Below are positions 25,403 to 39,082 of a stretch of 64,000 bases of DNA, one piece after another. The position numbers and the translations under genes are program-made. This DNA comes from Hydractinia symbiolongicarpus (taxonomy: Eukaryota; Cnidaria; Hydrozoa; Anthoathecata; Hydractiniidae). Under the pieces are notes generated by a model. It had not been told where the DNA came from. It saw only the letters and a list, made by a program, of their open reading frames with translations, and made no database searches. The stretch spans positions 8,308,001-8,372,000 of the forward strand of contig NC_079881.1 of NCBI RefSeq assembly GCF_029227915.1, written 5' to 3'. Position 1 is the stretch's first letter; each line of letters opens with the position of its first letter.

Positions 25403-28400
25403 ATGGATAGCACAGGTAAAAACATAAACAACAGACTGCAATTATTAAAGATATTAAGTGAAAAAACAACTGGCATTAAAATTGGCAAAGTATGCTCTTG
25501 AACAGAAGATAATAGTTAAGAAAGAACAATTCCATTGCATTTTCAAACTTGTATTCTTAAAAATCTATAAATTGGCCTAAATAATCAAGTTGGCCTACTA
25601 GATATAACTAGTCCCTTTTCTCTTGCCATTCAGGATGTATGCATATGGAACTGTGTTAATATACTTATCTATTAAAATTTGAAGCTATAGACAGGTTTTA
25701 CTACGACACAGTGTTGTTTATATTCCCCAGAGAAAAGTTGCTGGCAAAATAATTCTTGAAATAGGCAAAGTGAGATAAAATTTTGCATTCAGTGCTTGTT
25801 TCAACAAAAATGTATAGTAAGCCAAATAACTAAGACATCTTAGATAACTTCCAAAAACTTTTGTGTTAAAATGTTGTGCTATGGCCTTCCTTTTTTGTAA
25901 AAAATATTGTAATGTCTCAATACAAATAAATTATTTATTTTGTAGTGAAATTAAAGTTAAGAAATTGGTTCAAAATGTGATTAAAAAGATAAACAATCAC
26001 TATATATAAGTCACACTGATATCCACTCATGATTGAATTTTGTTTTAAATAATTTTTATCCTAATATTATTAAGGATTTAGTTTTTTTAAGCAATTTGTG
26101 ACTGTATATATATATAATAAAAATGAAAAGATGGTCTTGTGAACCAAGTCATGAAAAAATTCCACTTGCAGGTTCGTTTTATTAAAAAAGCATTTTTAAC
26201 CATTTGATTTTATGATTTTTGTCCCCTTTAATTTGTATTCTTTTTAGAAAACCCTTCCTTTGAAGGTGGTTCTGCATATGAAACATTTGGTCATAGTGGT
26301 GAAGATATTGAAGTAAATCAAGTGGACAATGCTATTGAGATGCTTGATGATGTGTTGTATGATGTGAGTGACGATGAGAATGAAAGAGACGAAGATGAAA
26401 GATTTGATCAGAATCTAATGGAATCTTTGCCTTCAACTCAGCTTCGCAAGCTTAGAGGAATAGCCTCATCAGGTATAATGATGTTTACACTCATTTGTTT
26501 ACAACTCTTTGTACTTGTCCTGTTACCTTTCTCAAGCAAGTTGTAAACTAGTAAATCTTGGATGTATAAGATCTAACTAGCAGTCTTCTTTTTCTGCTGA
26601 CCAAAATGTAATTTGAAATAAGGTTGAGGTGTATTTGTATTAAAATTATTTATAAGGTGTTTTTGAATGCTGAAGGAATTAAATATATACACAGGTTCCA
26701 CATAAGTCTGAATTATTTTCAAAATTTCTTAGTGTCTTAAAAAGCATGATTGGTTGAAAAATTTATAATGATTCTAAAAAAGTGAAAAAATAAACAAACA
26801 AAAATTTGTTGACAACTCCGTAAGTTATGGATATTTTACAAACATTGTCATTCACAGGGAAGGCAAAATCAGATGATTTTCTTTTTAGGGACAATGCGTC
26901 ACAGAGTGCAGGGTGTAGAATTACTTGATCTGCATGACCAGCAGGATTACACAGTGAGTAATGAGGTGGATGTTGATGAAGTTGCAATACATGGCTTAGG
27001 TGCATCCAATGTCAATCAAATTAAAGACATGACAACAACTTTTGACAGAAAGAAATCTGTCAGGTGCGTGGTAACTATGTTCTTTTGTTTCTTTTGTTTT
27101 GTTTTAAGCAGCGTTTTATTGTGATTTTAGTTGTATATACAGTCCCGATCGCGAGTAACTATACACGAGTATACGAGTACGGGTACATTAAATGCTGAGT
27201 AAAGTGCAAGACGAGTACGAGTATAGCCTCTTGCGCATGCGAGTACAGTAAGTGAATGATTTGTGAGTACATGTGCAAGTATAGAATAAAAAACGGGAAT
27301 TCGTCGTAGCATAATTTTTATCGATAGCTCACATTTGTCTGCTACCTTACACATTGTGAAAACTTTCACTTCGTATTCACGTTGTAAGAAATAACATTTT
27401 ATTTTACATAGTTTTTTTTTATGTTGCAACAAATTCTCTTTAGTTTACATAAAAATGTATACGTTGCTGTAATGGCTCTTTATAACTTTGAATTTATATA
27501 GTTAATTTCCCACAGACGAGGAAACCCTTAGCTATTTACATCTGTTATCTAAATGCTTTTTTCTCCTAATGTTTTGTTGCTACATTCAAACATTATTCCT
27601 TTTTCTTCGCAAGCATGAATTAAACAATGAGACTAAATTAAGCCAATCGCATTTAATTTTAGTGTTTTGTAAGTAACCAAAAGTAACAACGTCCCAGCAG
27701 GGAAATCTTGGATCCAGTGAGAATGATGCACACCCGAATTTTGAGTGAGTTCCCCAATAACTTCAAAATGTGTTGTCATAAATTATAAGTAGCTTTCAAG
27801 TCTATCGTGTAGCTATCAGCATTTCGCCATTTTAAAAGTTTAAAGGAGCATTTCAGCACTAAATTTTATTTCTATGAAGCTTTATGTTCTTATATGAAAA
27901 ATATTATATTAAAAAATAACGTTGTGAAGGATATGCGTCTTAGTTAAAATGCATAAAAATAAACAAAATAATGAATTATTACAGATCGTTTGTAACAACG
28001 ATGCACGGAAGATTCTTTCTCATGTTTTTATAATTTTATTATCCATTCTCATCTTACCAATCATAGTGTCCATAATAAAATAAGCGGCAGTAATGGGGAG
28101 GACAAAGTTTCACGTGTCTTATTAATTGTATTTTTAATTATTTTCACATATTTTGCGGGCACCTGTTGTGTGAAAGTAGCAAATATAAAAAAGAAAAGAA
28201 AGAATGAATATCATTCAAACTAAATTGTTACATTTTTTACTGTTTTTTAACAGCATTTATCAATTTAGTCCTGGGCACTAGCTTGTAAAATACATGTCAA
28301 TAACTTGTAAACATGATACCTGCTATATATTGTTCTATTACCAGAAGCAAATCATTTCAATATTCTCAATGTGATTGTAAAGATATAAATAGATTAGAAT

Positions 28401-31400
28401 AAAATTCAACACAAAAGAAAAATTTATCTCCAGAATCGTGTTTTAGAGGGAGTGAGGAGATCTTTATAACACAGACAACTGAATTTCATTCGGTATTTTT
28501 AGACTTAAAAACCATTTTTCAGAAGTGACGTTGGTTTGTTTGTTTGTTCAGAATCAAAAGAGTTCGCTTGAAAGTTACGACTCCGTCGTAAGGCAATTGA
28601 GGTTCTCCCTCGTTCTGGCTATCATATATACCTTGCGTTGGTGCGCACTTTCCCGCAGTTGAGGTGAATATAACGCGAATCAGTTTAGACTCATCTGGCT
28701 CTTCAGAGTGTCAGGTCCCTGTGGCATGGTTCCAAATGGGACTGCTGATTCGATCGTAAATCAACAAAACGGCATGGCTTAAAGTGTTACCATGTAATCT
28801 CAATGCCAGCTTCAACTCACTATTGAACATAGAAAACTAACAAATGAAGAAAATAACACTGTAAAAATAGTATTTTCAATAAATCCAACACCAACATAAG
28901 AGCATATTGACCGCAAGTGCATTCTCCGCCAGTTTCTCGTTTAATTATATCGTTTGCCTTTCGAGCACGCTAGCGAGTACTGTGTGAGTACAGTAGCAAA
29001 AATGTACGAGTATATTTGACGTACTCGTACGCGCATTATACTCGTCGCGTACTCATGGAATACCCACGGAAAAAATTACTCGTGCCGGTAGTTTAATACT
29101 CATGTATAGTTACTCGCGATCGGTACTGTAAATGTTTTGCATGGGCATCAGGACTGATAAGAAAAAAACAAATAGGTGGAGTAATAAATTTTAATTGTTA
29201 GAATCTGATAATTTTAATTCTTACTTCAGACTGCGTGTTCATGAAAATGAAAAACGAGGCAGACCTATTAGTGGATGGCAAAATTTTAAATATGAAAATG
29301 CCATGGTATGTATTGTTTTCCTTACATATTTCAATTTGTATTTGTTAAGAAATAAAAGATTTAGACTAGCAAAGTGAGCAATGAGACTACAGGTGGTAAA
29401 GTGTACATATTTTCAGCCTAATTTTTTACATAGTAAAGACTGATGGAGATATTGTTATAAAAATGACGCAAAAATATATATAGTAACAGTTTGTTAAGGT
29501 GTCCTGAGTAGAAACTGCATATACTTTCGGGTGTATGATTTTTTTTGTAGGAACTAAAAAAAGTTGGTTACAGGTGTCCCTGCAGTTAGTGATATTTTTA
29601 TGCTTTAAAGATTGTTGGGGAGAATAGTGAAAGCCATTTTAGTGAGTAAATAGAGAGATCACCTAATTCATAAAAACCTAAGTGGTCCTAAAAGAGCACC
29701 ACAAAAATCTATATGGCATCACTGCAGAAAGCTAGTGTATCATCATCATCATCATTCTCGGCTTAGCGTCCGTTTTCCATGCTAGCATGGGTTGGACAGG
29801 GTATATTAATGACCCTCTTCCAATCTGATCTAGGCTGTGTTAGATCTAAACTCAACTTCCTCTGTATTAGGTCTGTCCTTATAACCTCCTGCCAAGTCTT
29901 TCTCGGTCTGCCTCTGGGCTTTGCCCCAGGAACTATCAAGTCTCTACACTTTCTTACCCAATTATCCCCCTCCATTCTTTCCAAGTGCCTTTCCAAGTGT
30001 ACTAGAACAAATATCCCTATTTTGGTAAGTTTAAAAGTCAGCTAACTGTCTAACCCATCTAACCTATGTCATGATGGGTAGGAACTTTAAATAGAAATGA
30101 TGATTAGTTGCAACTTCTTGTTCTAAGAAATGGGTTGGAGTAAAAAATCATGTGGCAGATTCTTTTTCGTCGATGGATCTTTGGAAAGATCACATGAAAA
30201 AAATACAAGGTATATCTTATGTAATTTAATCTCTTGATTTCCAAAAATAATAGGTTTTTATTGGCAATTTTTTATTGTTTTGTTTTGAAATTAAAATTAA
30301 ATCAGATAAATTCAAGAAGTTGTTGAAATTATCTGGAAATACCATCTTAAAACTCTAAAAAGAGAAAATAAAATAATTTATTCTTTCAAATAAGAGTTTA
30401 ATATGTGAACAAGGGAATTAAAAAAAAATTAAAACATTAGTTGCTAATATAATGTTTTTAAAAAGTTAATTACAAATTATATATATTTTTTTTTGTAAAA
30501 TTTGTTGCATTAAAATGCGTAGAATATGTTAAATAAAACTTACATTTTCTTCTAGGTTTATTTGGCACTGGTGTTTTGGCGTATTTCTCTTTCCTAAGAT
30601 GGCTGCTCTACATTAATTTGTTGGTTTCATTGCTGACTGTCTCATTCTTGTTTGTTCCTCAAATAATTTTCAATCCTAGTTCAAAAAATAACACAGAAAG
30701 TTTCACTGGCTTGGAGCTTTTGACAGGAGAGGTAACTTGCGTTACCAATTTTGTTTTTAGCTATTATACCTGAAGAATCTAATAAATGATCCTTATGATA
30801 CTTGAAATTTTATGTACCTAGAGAAATGCCTGAAAATTTGAATCTTTAAACCATTACATTTTTTTCCATATATATGTATAATATTAAGTATCTCAAAATG
30901 GTCTTAACAATCTTGTCACCTGCAAAATTTTGCCTTGAAAAAGATGAAAATTTTGCAGCCATCGTAATATAATACCAAGAAGACATCTTACAGGCTAGCT
31001 ATTCATAAACTTCTTTTTATCATTAAGGGTTGGTTGACGCACTCAGAATTATATTATGGCCAGTACACAAATAAAAAGATTGACGATGTTTATGAAATGA
31101 AGTATGCTTACCTACTTGTTGGCGGAGGTTATGTTTTAATATGCATTATTGCTTTGGCTGCAAGGTAAGTACTACTGTAAATAACCGATAAAGCACCCAG
31201 TGAACAAGTAAGCTTTAAATCTGAATAGGGACCTACCCGTTAATCAAAACTTATTAATAAGCACTCAGTCCAGAGAAGTGCAAAGCAGGTTAAACTAGGT
31301 GCCTATTGAATATTTTGAGAATTGAAGCACTAAAAAAGATAGGGCTCAAATTAACCATAAGAATAACATTCAACCCTAAAAATAATTTTTAGCATATTTT

Positions 31401-34400
31401 GCGACATGTTAACAGTTATAGTAGAAAAAAATTTGCGTTGCTCATTTAATTTACACTTCTGTGTAATAACACTTTTAAAAACGCCAATTTTTAGCAAATT
31501 TAAATAGAAAATGCCTGTAAAACATTTTTTCAATTTCTTTTGGCCTGACTGAACATGGAAATGATTAAAGAAATAATGTGTTCCTTTTTTATTTCTGTTC
31601 TTAGCATGGCGAAGTCGTATAAACATAACTACATTGATGGTGGAGAGGCTTTCTCCACATTTTCTTCAAAAGTATTTTGTTCTTGGGATTATGGCATATC
31701 CAACAAAGAAACTGCTGAAATAAAGAAAGGAAGCATAGCACAGGACATCATAGTATGTGTGTTGTATGGACTTAATTACGTTCTTAGGTAAAAGTTTAAA
31801 AAGGGAGCTATCATCATCATTCTCAGCTTAACGTCCGTACCATTCAAGAAATAGAATTTTTTTTATTTTTTACACGACTACCTCACTGTTGTTGTTGCAG
31901 TGTATAATCACATAAAAAGATATTGTTTACTCTATTACATTCAATCAATAATAAAATAAGTGGAACTTTTTCTTAAAAGGTTCACCAATATTAATATGTC
32001 GTAAAAAAATTTAAATATTTTCAATCCAGCAACATAAAACTCTTGTACACCCTCTTTAATCCACGATATTAAATTTCTGCTAAAATAATAAGAGATTCCA
32101 TAAAATGAAAAATTTATAACTTTAAATGCTGACCTGTTTAATGCCTTCCCTGCAGCAAATTAACTAATCGTTAATGTTTTAATTTTAGGAGGTAAGAATT
32201 TTTAATTCTGATGTGTAGAAACTTAGAATTTTCATTCTCAACAAGGTCTTGTAAAATGTAGAGAATATAGTGTATTTTCAATAATTTTTAAATAAGATCT
32301 TTATGTGACATTTTTATTAGGAAACGCTTGGATCAAACAGAGAAAGAAATGAGAGAACGTGTTGTAGCATTTGTTACGTTGTCATGTTGCGACTAGTTAC
32401 GAATATTGTGACGCTAGGATTAATGGCTGGATCCGTGTTCCTCATATTTTATGTTTCTGAGTATGCTTTGGATGTAAGTATGTTTTGACATAAAATCTAC
32501 CTGAAAGAAGTTGTAACGTGAGTGCAAGTAGTTTTAAGTGTTGATTTATAAAGAAAGTACTGTCGGAAACATGATTTATGATTACAATAAAAATTAAATA
32601 GCAAAGTGTGTAAAAACGTTTCGCTATCTGGCTAAATGTAATTCTTAAAGAGTTTATTTTAATCAAATCTAAAACAAACAAACTGCTCTTTTTATTACAT
32701 CCCTAATGTGATTGGGTTTGATACCCAATCAGTCCCTTTCAAAGTTGCTTCATCATTATCTTTTAATGTGTTTTGTTAAAACATGTAATGAAGCTCTGAG
32801 AAAGGTGAAGTCCTTCTTTTTATATTTTTTTAAAAAAATGTTGTGCTATCAATATACGTGTTTATTTTTAGGGTTTTTTAGAAAAAAAAGATGACTCAAA
32901 TCATTTGATAGGTCTTCTTCCTGCAATTACTATTTCAGCAGTTAACTTAATTATGCCATCAGCTTTTCGTTTAATTGCATCGATTGAAAATTATGAGTAT
33001 GCTCAAAGTGATCTGTGGATTTCTCTGCTCAGGTAAAGCATTTACCCACCAAAATAAGTGATAGGCTTTAGGGATTGTTTTTATTTTCTCAGTTAGCAGT
33101 CGGTTTGAGCATGATATTTTTCATCTACTGTTCATACATATATTTATCCATTTCTATTGTTCCTTAAAGCTTACGTAGGATTTTGCTTTGTATTATTTCT
33201 TATTTACACTTTTGACTTTTTCTTTGTTATACTCTTTATTTTTTAATTTCTGTAAATAAAAAAATAAAAAAACCGTAAACCTTCTAAAATGTATGAGAAA
33301 GTCCGATATTTTGGAACCACAGAATTTTTAAGTTTTTAAGGCGAAGGTAGAAAATTGCCCTCGTTATGAAAAAGAGTCTGGTAATTAAAATACAAGTTAA
33401 TATTACACTAAATTTTTTTAAAACATTAAATAAATTATTAAATAAATGAAAAAATTGAACTTTTTTTTTTTATTTTCTGTGATATCTTTGTAATGTTTGA
33501 AAATACTTTTCTTAGAACTGCTGTGCTCAAGTTGGCGAGTCTTATTGCTTACGTTGTGACCTTGCACACGGAACTAAATAAAAAACAAGATGTCGTAAGA
33601 TATTTTTTCATAGCAATCTATTCTATTTTATAGCTTTTTTTGTTTGCATATCATATGCACACTTTTTTCTCGTGTACTTTTTGTTGTAAGCCTCGTGATT
33701 CTTATATAATTGATAATTTGAGCCTTACATACTTTGTAAAATTGTTAAAGAATTGTTGAGAAAATGGACTAGTACTTTAATTAAAAAGTATAATGACATT
33801 GAAAACATGGTTGAATAAATTCAGCAAAGGCTAATATCCAATGACAGAACCATTGTACATTTTAAAGTGTTTTGTCACACTGCTCATAACTTCTGCGCCT
33901 TGAATTTCTCTGAAAGAAAATTAAAAAAATGAAATAGAATCTGATGACCAAGCCTCCCTAATATTCTTAAAACATTCTTAAAATTTTAAAAATCGATAAT
34001 TGTTATAAAAATAATTCTTACAAAAAGAACGTGATAAAAAGCGTGATTTTGCTTTTTTGAAATTTTTGGTTCAAGGACATTATTTTTTGTTTAGATACGA
34101 AGTGGTGAGGGGGTATGTTGGGAAACTTACATTGGACAAGCATTTTATAAATTGATTATTATTGACTTTCTGTTTGTGCTATTGTCGACATTTTTTGGTG
34201 AATTCATACGAGAGTAAGTGCTATGTTTGTATTAGTTGTCGTGGTCATGTTTACTAAGTCGAATTCTTACGATGGACAGTTTTAACAATACATTCTTCCT
34301 ATCATTTTTATGTTGATTGTGTGTATATTTCCTCTGCAAAGTCAAGAACATCCAACATTTTATAGTTTTTAAATTTTAACTGTAAATAATAAGGCCTGTG

Positions 34401-37400
34401 GAGACTTGAGTATTAGACAAGATGGTCGTATCTTCTCAAGTCACATTTTCATCTTTCGTTCGCAGAAATTTCTGGCTCTAAACAACAGAAATATTAGCTC
34501 GTGGTCACCAAATTACGCTAAAGAACAGTTATTTTCCATGAATATAGAGTAAACCGAGTCTTCACATCGTTTTGTTCTTCTAGCTAATATCAGTAATAAA
34601 ATTAAGCTCCAACAGTGGCTATCCAGATCAAAGGATTTAAAAATATCGTAAAATGTCATTGTTTAATCTTTTGTAGCGTTTTTGCTCAACGAGTTAGCTG
34701 TTGCAGAAGTTACCGACCTGGCTTCGATGTATCAAAGAATGTTTTGAACTTGATATACGCCCAGGGAATTTGTTGGTAAGTGTGTCCAGTGTTATAGCGC
34801 GTCCTGTCCTAGTATTTAATGATGTTAAGCTTGGTTTAATATCACCACACGGTAATCATTAAATCTTTAAACTTACAGGAGAATATAAATTGGGGATTCT
34901 GGTGAAATTTAGGCTGCTATTAAATTATCATGCAAGCGTTACTATTTCGTGTCATACCATTTCTTTCAATTATTAGCCATATCGATTTTAAAGCTATACA
35001 GAATTGGTACAAGGTGCACAAACCTGGAAATTAACTAAATTATCGTACTTTAGTCAGAAAAAAACCCGAATGCAATGATGAAAATGAACCCGGGGATTTC
35101 GTTGCAAATTCTTTGATAGCCAGTAAGAAATCGGGAAGTTCTGCTTTTTTTAACTAGAAGTTTTAAGAAAGTACAGTTCTCTGAAATCCAACCCCATGAT
35201 ATGTTACCATTCAATGCACTCGTTTGTATTAACAGTGCTTTTCTTTTCTAGGCTTGGTACGTTTTACAGCCCTCTTCTTCCAGTTATTAACGTTTTAAAA
35301 CTTATCATTGTGTTTTATGTGAAAGTGGTAAGTGTCCTTACTCCGAAATGTGATGCAAAACGATTCGAAGTTTAGATTGTTGCGTTTAGTATAAACAATG
35401 CTTTTCACCTGCGAACTATGTTAAAAATTCGAATTCACAGTTTAATGAACCTTACATAGTGACCTCCACCCCCGTTGGCCACCAAGGAATTTGTTACACA
35501 TTGTTTATACAATTTTAATTATTTTTTAAATCCAAAATGGGTCCGCATATAAACGAAATGGTTTTATAATAAATATATGAAAAACATTTCATGCAATTTG
35601 GTGGAAAGTATGTGTATTTGTGTGTGTGTGTGTGTGTGTGTGTTTGTTTGTTTGTTTGTTTGTTTGTTTGTTTGTTTGTTTGCTTTAGCGTATATTTTTA
35701 TAAAACTAAAAACTGTTATATTTTTTTCTTATTTGTAAAAAAAATTGACTTCACCCACCCTTATCAACATTCAAAAAGTTTTTTAACCTATCAAGAAAGT
35801 ATGATAATCTTACTAAAAGAGTAGCTACACTTTGATAGTGTTATCCTATCATTGTATCATAGATCAGTGTTCAACGAAATTGCCGTCCTTCCATGCGTCC
35901 TTTCAAAGCGTCGAAGATGAGCGTGATATTCATAGCATTGCTATCTCTCATGCTGATTCTTTCGCTTGTTGTTGTCGGATACGTCATCATGAACGAAGAC
36001 GCGTAAGTTACTATGGAGAATAAATTTTGCCGGTACAATATAACAGATGCAATATTTTAATGATATGTGAATATTTATACTTGCGAATTTAAGAACTTCT
36101 GACTTTTGCGAAACTTTGCAGAAAATTATTCAAGTAAAGTATTGCTTTTGCTTTTCGTTTTTAGACTTCGGCCATCTCACGCTTGTGGACCATTTAGGTA
36201 ATTGACTGATTTATTAATGTGTATGGTTAATGAGTAATGCATGTTCGAAAGTATTTTGTTCGTTAAGGTTATGTCTTTCTCGTGACACCCTTTACAAGTC
36301 ATGTGTTTGCACAATGATTTCTCCCATGATACAAATTTGACCAGTTTTAGCTGTCTTTGTGACGTGGATGTTTGTTGCTGTTGTATGTATTTTTGTCAAC
36401 ACTAGTTAACTTGAAAATCTCCTCATGTGCTCTTTTGTGGAAGAATCTGAAAATCTCCTCATATGCTCTTTTGTGGAACAATCTGAAAATCTCTTCAGTG
36501 TGTATTGTTGACAAATGAAAACTTAAAAATTTTATTATTATTAAAGAACATCGTAGCTTTGTAACTTAATTGTAATTGGGTGGCTTATTGAGGAGGGGGT
36601 GGTAATTTTCTTGAAAGTTGGAAAAGGTGGTAATAAATTGAAGTGGGTGGATTTTTTTTTTTTTTTTTTTGGCCTGTATTTTCCACAAAAATCACAATTC
36701 CTAAGGGGGCTTAATGAATTCTTATTATCTTTTTAAACAAATTACTTTGATTTATTTGTACTTACTTGCTCAAAAGTTGAAGTGTTACAAGTATACTGTA
36801 TTCTTTACGATGTTTTATAGAAATACGAACATTTTCTTCCATTTCCCATTTCTTCCATAATTCTACTCAATCTGAATAAATCGGGGGAGGGGGTTCTAAA
36901 AAGAAGTCTTTGTAAACTTTCCAAAATTTCCTCAATATGGGTCAGGGGTGTTAATACATTGAAATGGGTTTTCTATTTTTATCATCTAGGGGGACACAAA
37001 GCATATTTTCTGTTGTTTGGAATATTATAAATGCGGATGAGGTATTGGAGCGCATAGTTAACGTCATATCGTCTCTCTCTGTCATCGCTGGTATACTGTT
37101 TTTTATTTGGTAAGAAATTTATGCTGCCTTTTTGGAAAGTAATATCTTTTTTTAACTTATTTCTAAAAACGCATTAAAGATCCGAGCATGTTCTCGGCTC
37201 ACACATATTTAACAGAACTCCAGAAACAACAAAGACTTTAGTCATATTGAAGAAGTTATGTTATCACTAACATACTGCCTGGCAGTATGTGGGATTCGAT
37301 CCGCGGTCCCCAGAACTGGGAGCCGCAGACGAACCCACTACAATACGTGGGACAATATGTTGGTGATAAAAACTTAGGTAGTTTATCCGAATGGTGTGTA

Positions 37401-38049
37401 TATATAGGTGAATTTAGTGCTAGAGAAAGTCAAAATTGTAGAAGATATACTGCTATTAGTTTTAATGTGAACGATATGCTCAATATTATTTATACTGCTT
37501 CAACTCTTTTTTTAGTCTGCTTGCTTACTACTTCCGTATGAGGAAACAATCAAGTGAAAAGAAAATCAAATTACTGAAACATCAACTTGCATTGGTAAGT
37601 GGATACTAGTCCTCCTGTTGATTGTTTTGTGTTTAACATCACTTTCAACGGAATCTACTTTAAGAAAAGAAATCGTTTGCGAAAGAAAATTTTGTGGTTC
37701 AGCTATACTGCTAACATAAATGTCACCCAGTAATTTTTTGCACGCAATCTAACTTAAGTAATCAAATATACATTGTTTTCCCCTTCGCTTTTCAACATGC
37801 GGTACCGTGAATGCTTTGGATGGTTGCCACTTCTTCTCAAAACTCCTAAACTTTCCTCAATTTTTTAGAAGCCTCCGCAAATTTCTCAGATCTCCTCAAT
37901 TTTTGTTTTACAAAACTATATAAATAAACATGAACAGAATACCGTAGCTTGATTACAAGTATCTTCTTTTTTTATAGGCTGGCCAAGACAAGCAGTATTT
38001 GATCAAGAAATTACGTCAAATACTTGCACAGCCTCCACATGTGCAATAA
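25403..38049 (+). CDS. Transmembrane channel-like (TMC) protein, complete, 19 exons
   Basis: Polytopic membrane protein of the TMC family, distantly related to TMEM16/OSCA; animal relatives include mechanotransduction channel subunits, but paralogue-specific function is not known here. Exons: 25403-25415, 26248-26472, 26889-27063, 29230-29305, 30128-30209, 30556-30731, 31028-31164, 31605-31752, 32321-32473, 32872-33032, 33516-33594, 34095-34213, 34677-34775, 35252-35327, 35863-36002, 36165-36197, 36990-37109, 37516-37594, 37978-38049. The sum is 2,163 nt (720 residues), with phases consistent. Residues 1-130 are acidic and cytosolic-like. TM1 is FGTGVLAYFSFLRWLLYINL; the TMC signature CWETYIGQAFYKL and FFGEFIR is near residues 480-513, followed by NLIYAQGICWLGTFYSPLLP and the CGPFRGTQS loop. 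The C-terminus is a short basic helix. The first exon codes only MDST plus one base. Closest in feel to TMC5/7-type proteins; the paralogue is not assigned. Divergently oriented to XPO6, 7.5 kb away. Confidence 0.95.
27140..29128. mobile_element. 2-kb TIR DNA transposon with TA duplication (Tc1/mariner-like ends)
   Basis: Terminal inverted repeats CAGTCCCGATCGCGAGTAAC and GTTACTCGCGATCGGTACTG pair over about 33 bp with two mismatches, flanked by TA on each side. No transposase ORF is visible, so it is non-autonomous or internally decayed. Both subterminal regions are crowded with GAGTAC/GTACTC motifs. It lies in the TMC intron between exons 26889-27063 and 29230-29305. The superfamily is inferred only from the CAGT/ACTG ends and the TA duplication. 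Confidence 0.75.
29739..30010 (-). mobile_element. 5'-truncated LINE 3' end (C-terminal ORF2 fragment)
   Basis: The minus strand encodes a fragment around HLERMEGDNWVRKCRDL, GRPRKTWQEVIRTDL and DWKRVINIPCPTHASMENGR, the C-terminal tail typical of some non-LTR retrotransposon reverse transcriptase proteins in invertebrates. The coding part ends at 29763 and is followed by a short 3' UTR and a (GAT)n tail at 29739-29754. Only this end was inserted; the reverse transcriptase core is absent. Located in the TMC intron 29306-30127. Confidence 0.7.
31809..31838 (-). mobile_element. Very short LINE 3' end with (GAT)n tail
   Basis: ATCATCATCATTCTCAGCTTAACGTCCGT on the plus strand matches the extreme 3' end of the element at 29739 with few differences; a second heavily truncated insertion in the same orientation. 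Confidence 0.6.
35619..35682. repeat. Compound microsatellite (TG)n(TTTG)n
   Basis: About 12 TG units run directly into about 10 TTTG units in the TMC intron 35328-35862. Confidence 0.95.
36412..36500. repeat. 36-bp tandem repeat, 2.5 units
   Basis: TGAAAATCTCCTCATGTGCT.. repeats at 36412, 36448 and 36484; the third copy is partial. Within the TMC intron 36198-36989, which also holds a 19-T homopolymer at 36652-36670. Confidence 0.85.
37270..37365 (-). repeat. tRNA-like SINE fragment
   Basis: On the minus strand TAGTGGGTTCGTCTGCGG resembles an A box, and GGATCGAATCC is a good B box about 35 nt further on. Its edge carries the palindrome ACATACTGCCTGGCAGTATGT (37270-37290). It lies in the last-but-two TMC intron. 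Confidence 0.5.
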
Positions 38050-38577
38050 TCCAATATACATTATTATTAAAATGTTGTATATTCCTTCGTTTATATCCAA
38101 AGATACTCTCGCGATTAGGGAAAATATTTATTTAACTTTATCCTGTAAGGATATAAAGTTAATTTTGGTAGTGGATATCTTTCATCTGTTAATTATCTTC
38201 TTGTCTTTCGTTAGACCTTTTATATGTCTGTGAGAAATGTTTTGCATTTCTACAAGTGCTGGTCAAAAAAATTTCGGTCTTGTTTTTATAGAGTTTCTAA
38301 TTGTCAAAGAGACGAAGAGATTTCTAAGTGTTGCTTAAGTCTGACTTAATCCAACATATTTTTACCAACAAATTGCAGGTTTTGCGCAAAGTAAACTTGG
38401 ATTTTAAGACAGTTCATTGTATTACGCATCTTTTGTAAAACATTTTTACACTTTTGATACTGTTCGTGTTACTGTTAATATTATTTTGTATATTAGAAAA
38501 TTATAACACGAAGAAGTAAATATAATTTTGTAAAGAACTACTTTTTCTTCTGTTTTTGTTTTTGAAATACAGTATCT
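38050..38577. other. TMC 3' flank
   Basis: AT-rich presumed 3' UTR and flank of the TMC gene; no further coding sequence recognised. Confidence 0.5.
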
Positions 38578-38825
38578 GTCCAATTAACGGACACTCTGAA
38601 AGGCGGAGACCTCTGATTAGCGGACACTTTGTCCATGCACCGGCCGTTTTCTAGTCAAAGTCTCATAAAAATTTTTCTAATTAGCGGACACTCAATTAGC
38701 GGACACTCTGATTAGCGGACAAATTTTTTTTGCACGAAATGGCAACTATAGGCTTTTTTTTCTCTCCAATTAGCGGACAGTCTAAAAAATTAGGGAACAA
38801 CATACAAAATAATGAAAAATTGAAC

Positions 38826-39082
38826 AATTTTAAAATGTTTATTTTAAACACTTTGAAACTTTACAAGAAATGTCGGCTTTTACAGCCTCAATTTTCAAAC
38901 CCATTAATCAACTTTTGTAAAGAATCTGGAGAAGAGATTTCATCTGATGAGAGTGATAACGATTTTGAAAATGATGACGTTGAAGAGAAGATCACCACGC
39001 ATGAAGCGCTGACCATGATTGATAGATTAATAAACTTAAAAGAATTTAATTTAGAAGAACGAATTTCTTTATCCTCACTTAA
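38826..39082 (+). pseudogene. Tigger-type transposase C-terminal remnant, broken by insertion
   Basis: The open frame includes ESGEEISSDESDNDFENDD and KITTHEALTMIDRLINLKEF, the acidic stretch and terminal helix seen at the end of pogo/Tigger transposases. The frame runs into the nested element at 39083 and resumes at about 39843 after it. The 5' boundary of real homology is uncertain. Confidence 0.6.

Noticed and set aside
35619-35682. CRISPR-like or regulatory array
   Set aside because: A simple TG/TTTG microsatellite with no spacers; CRISPR is not expected in animal nuclear DNA.
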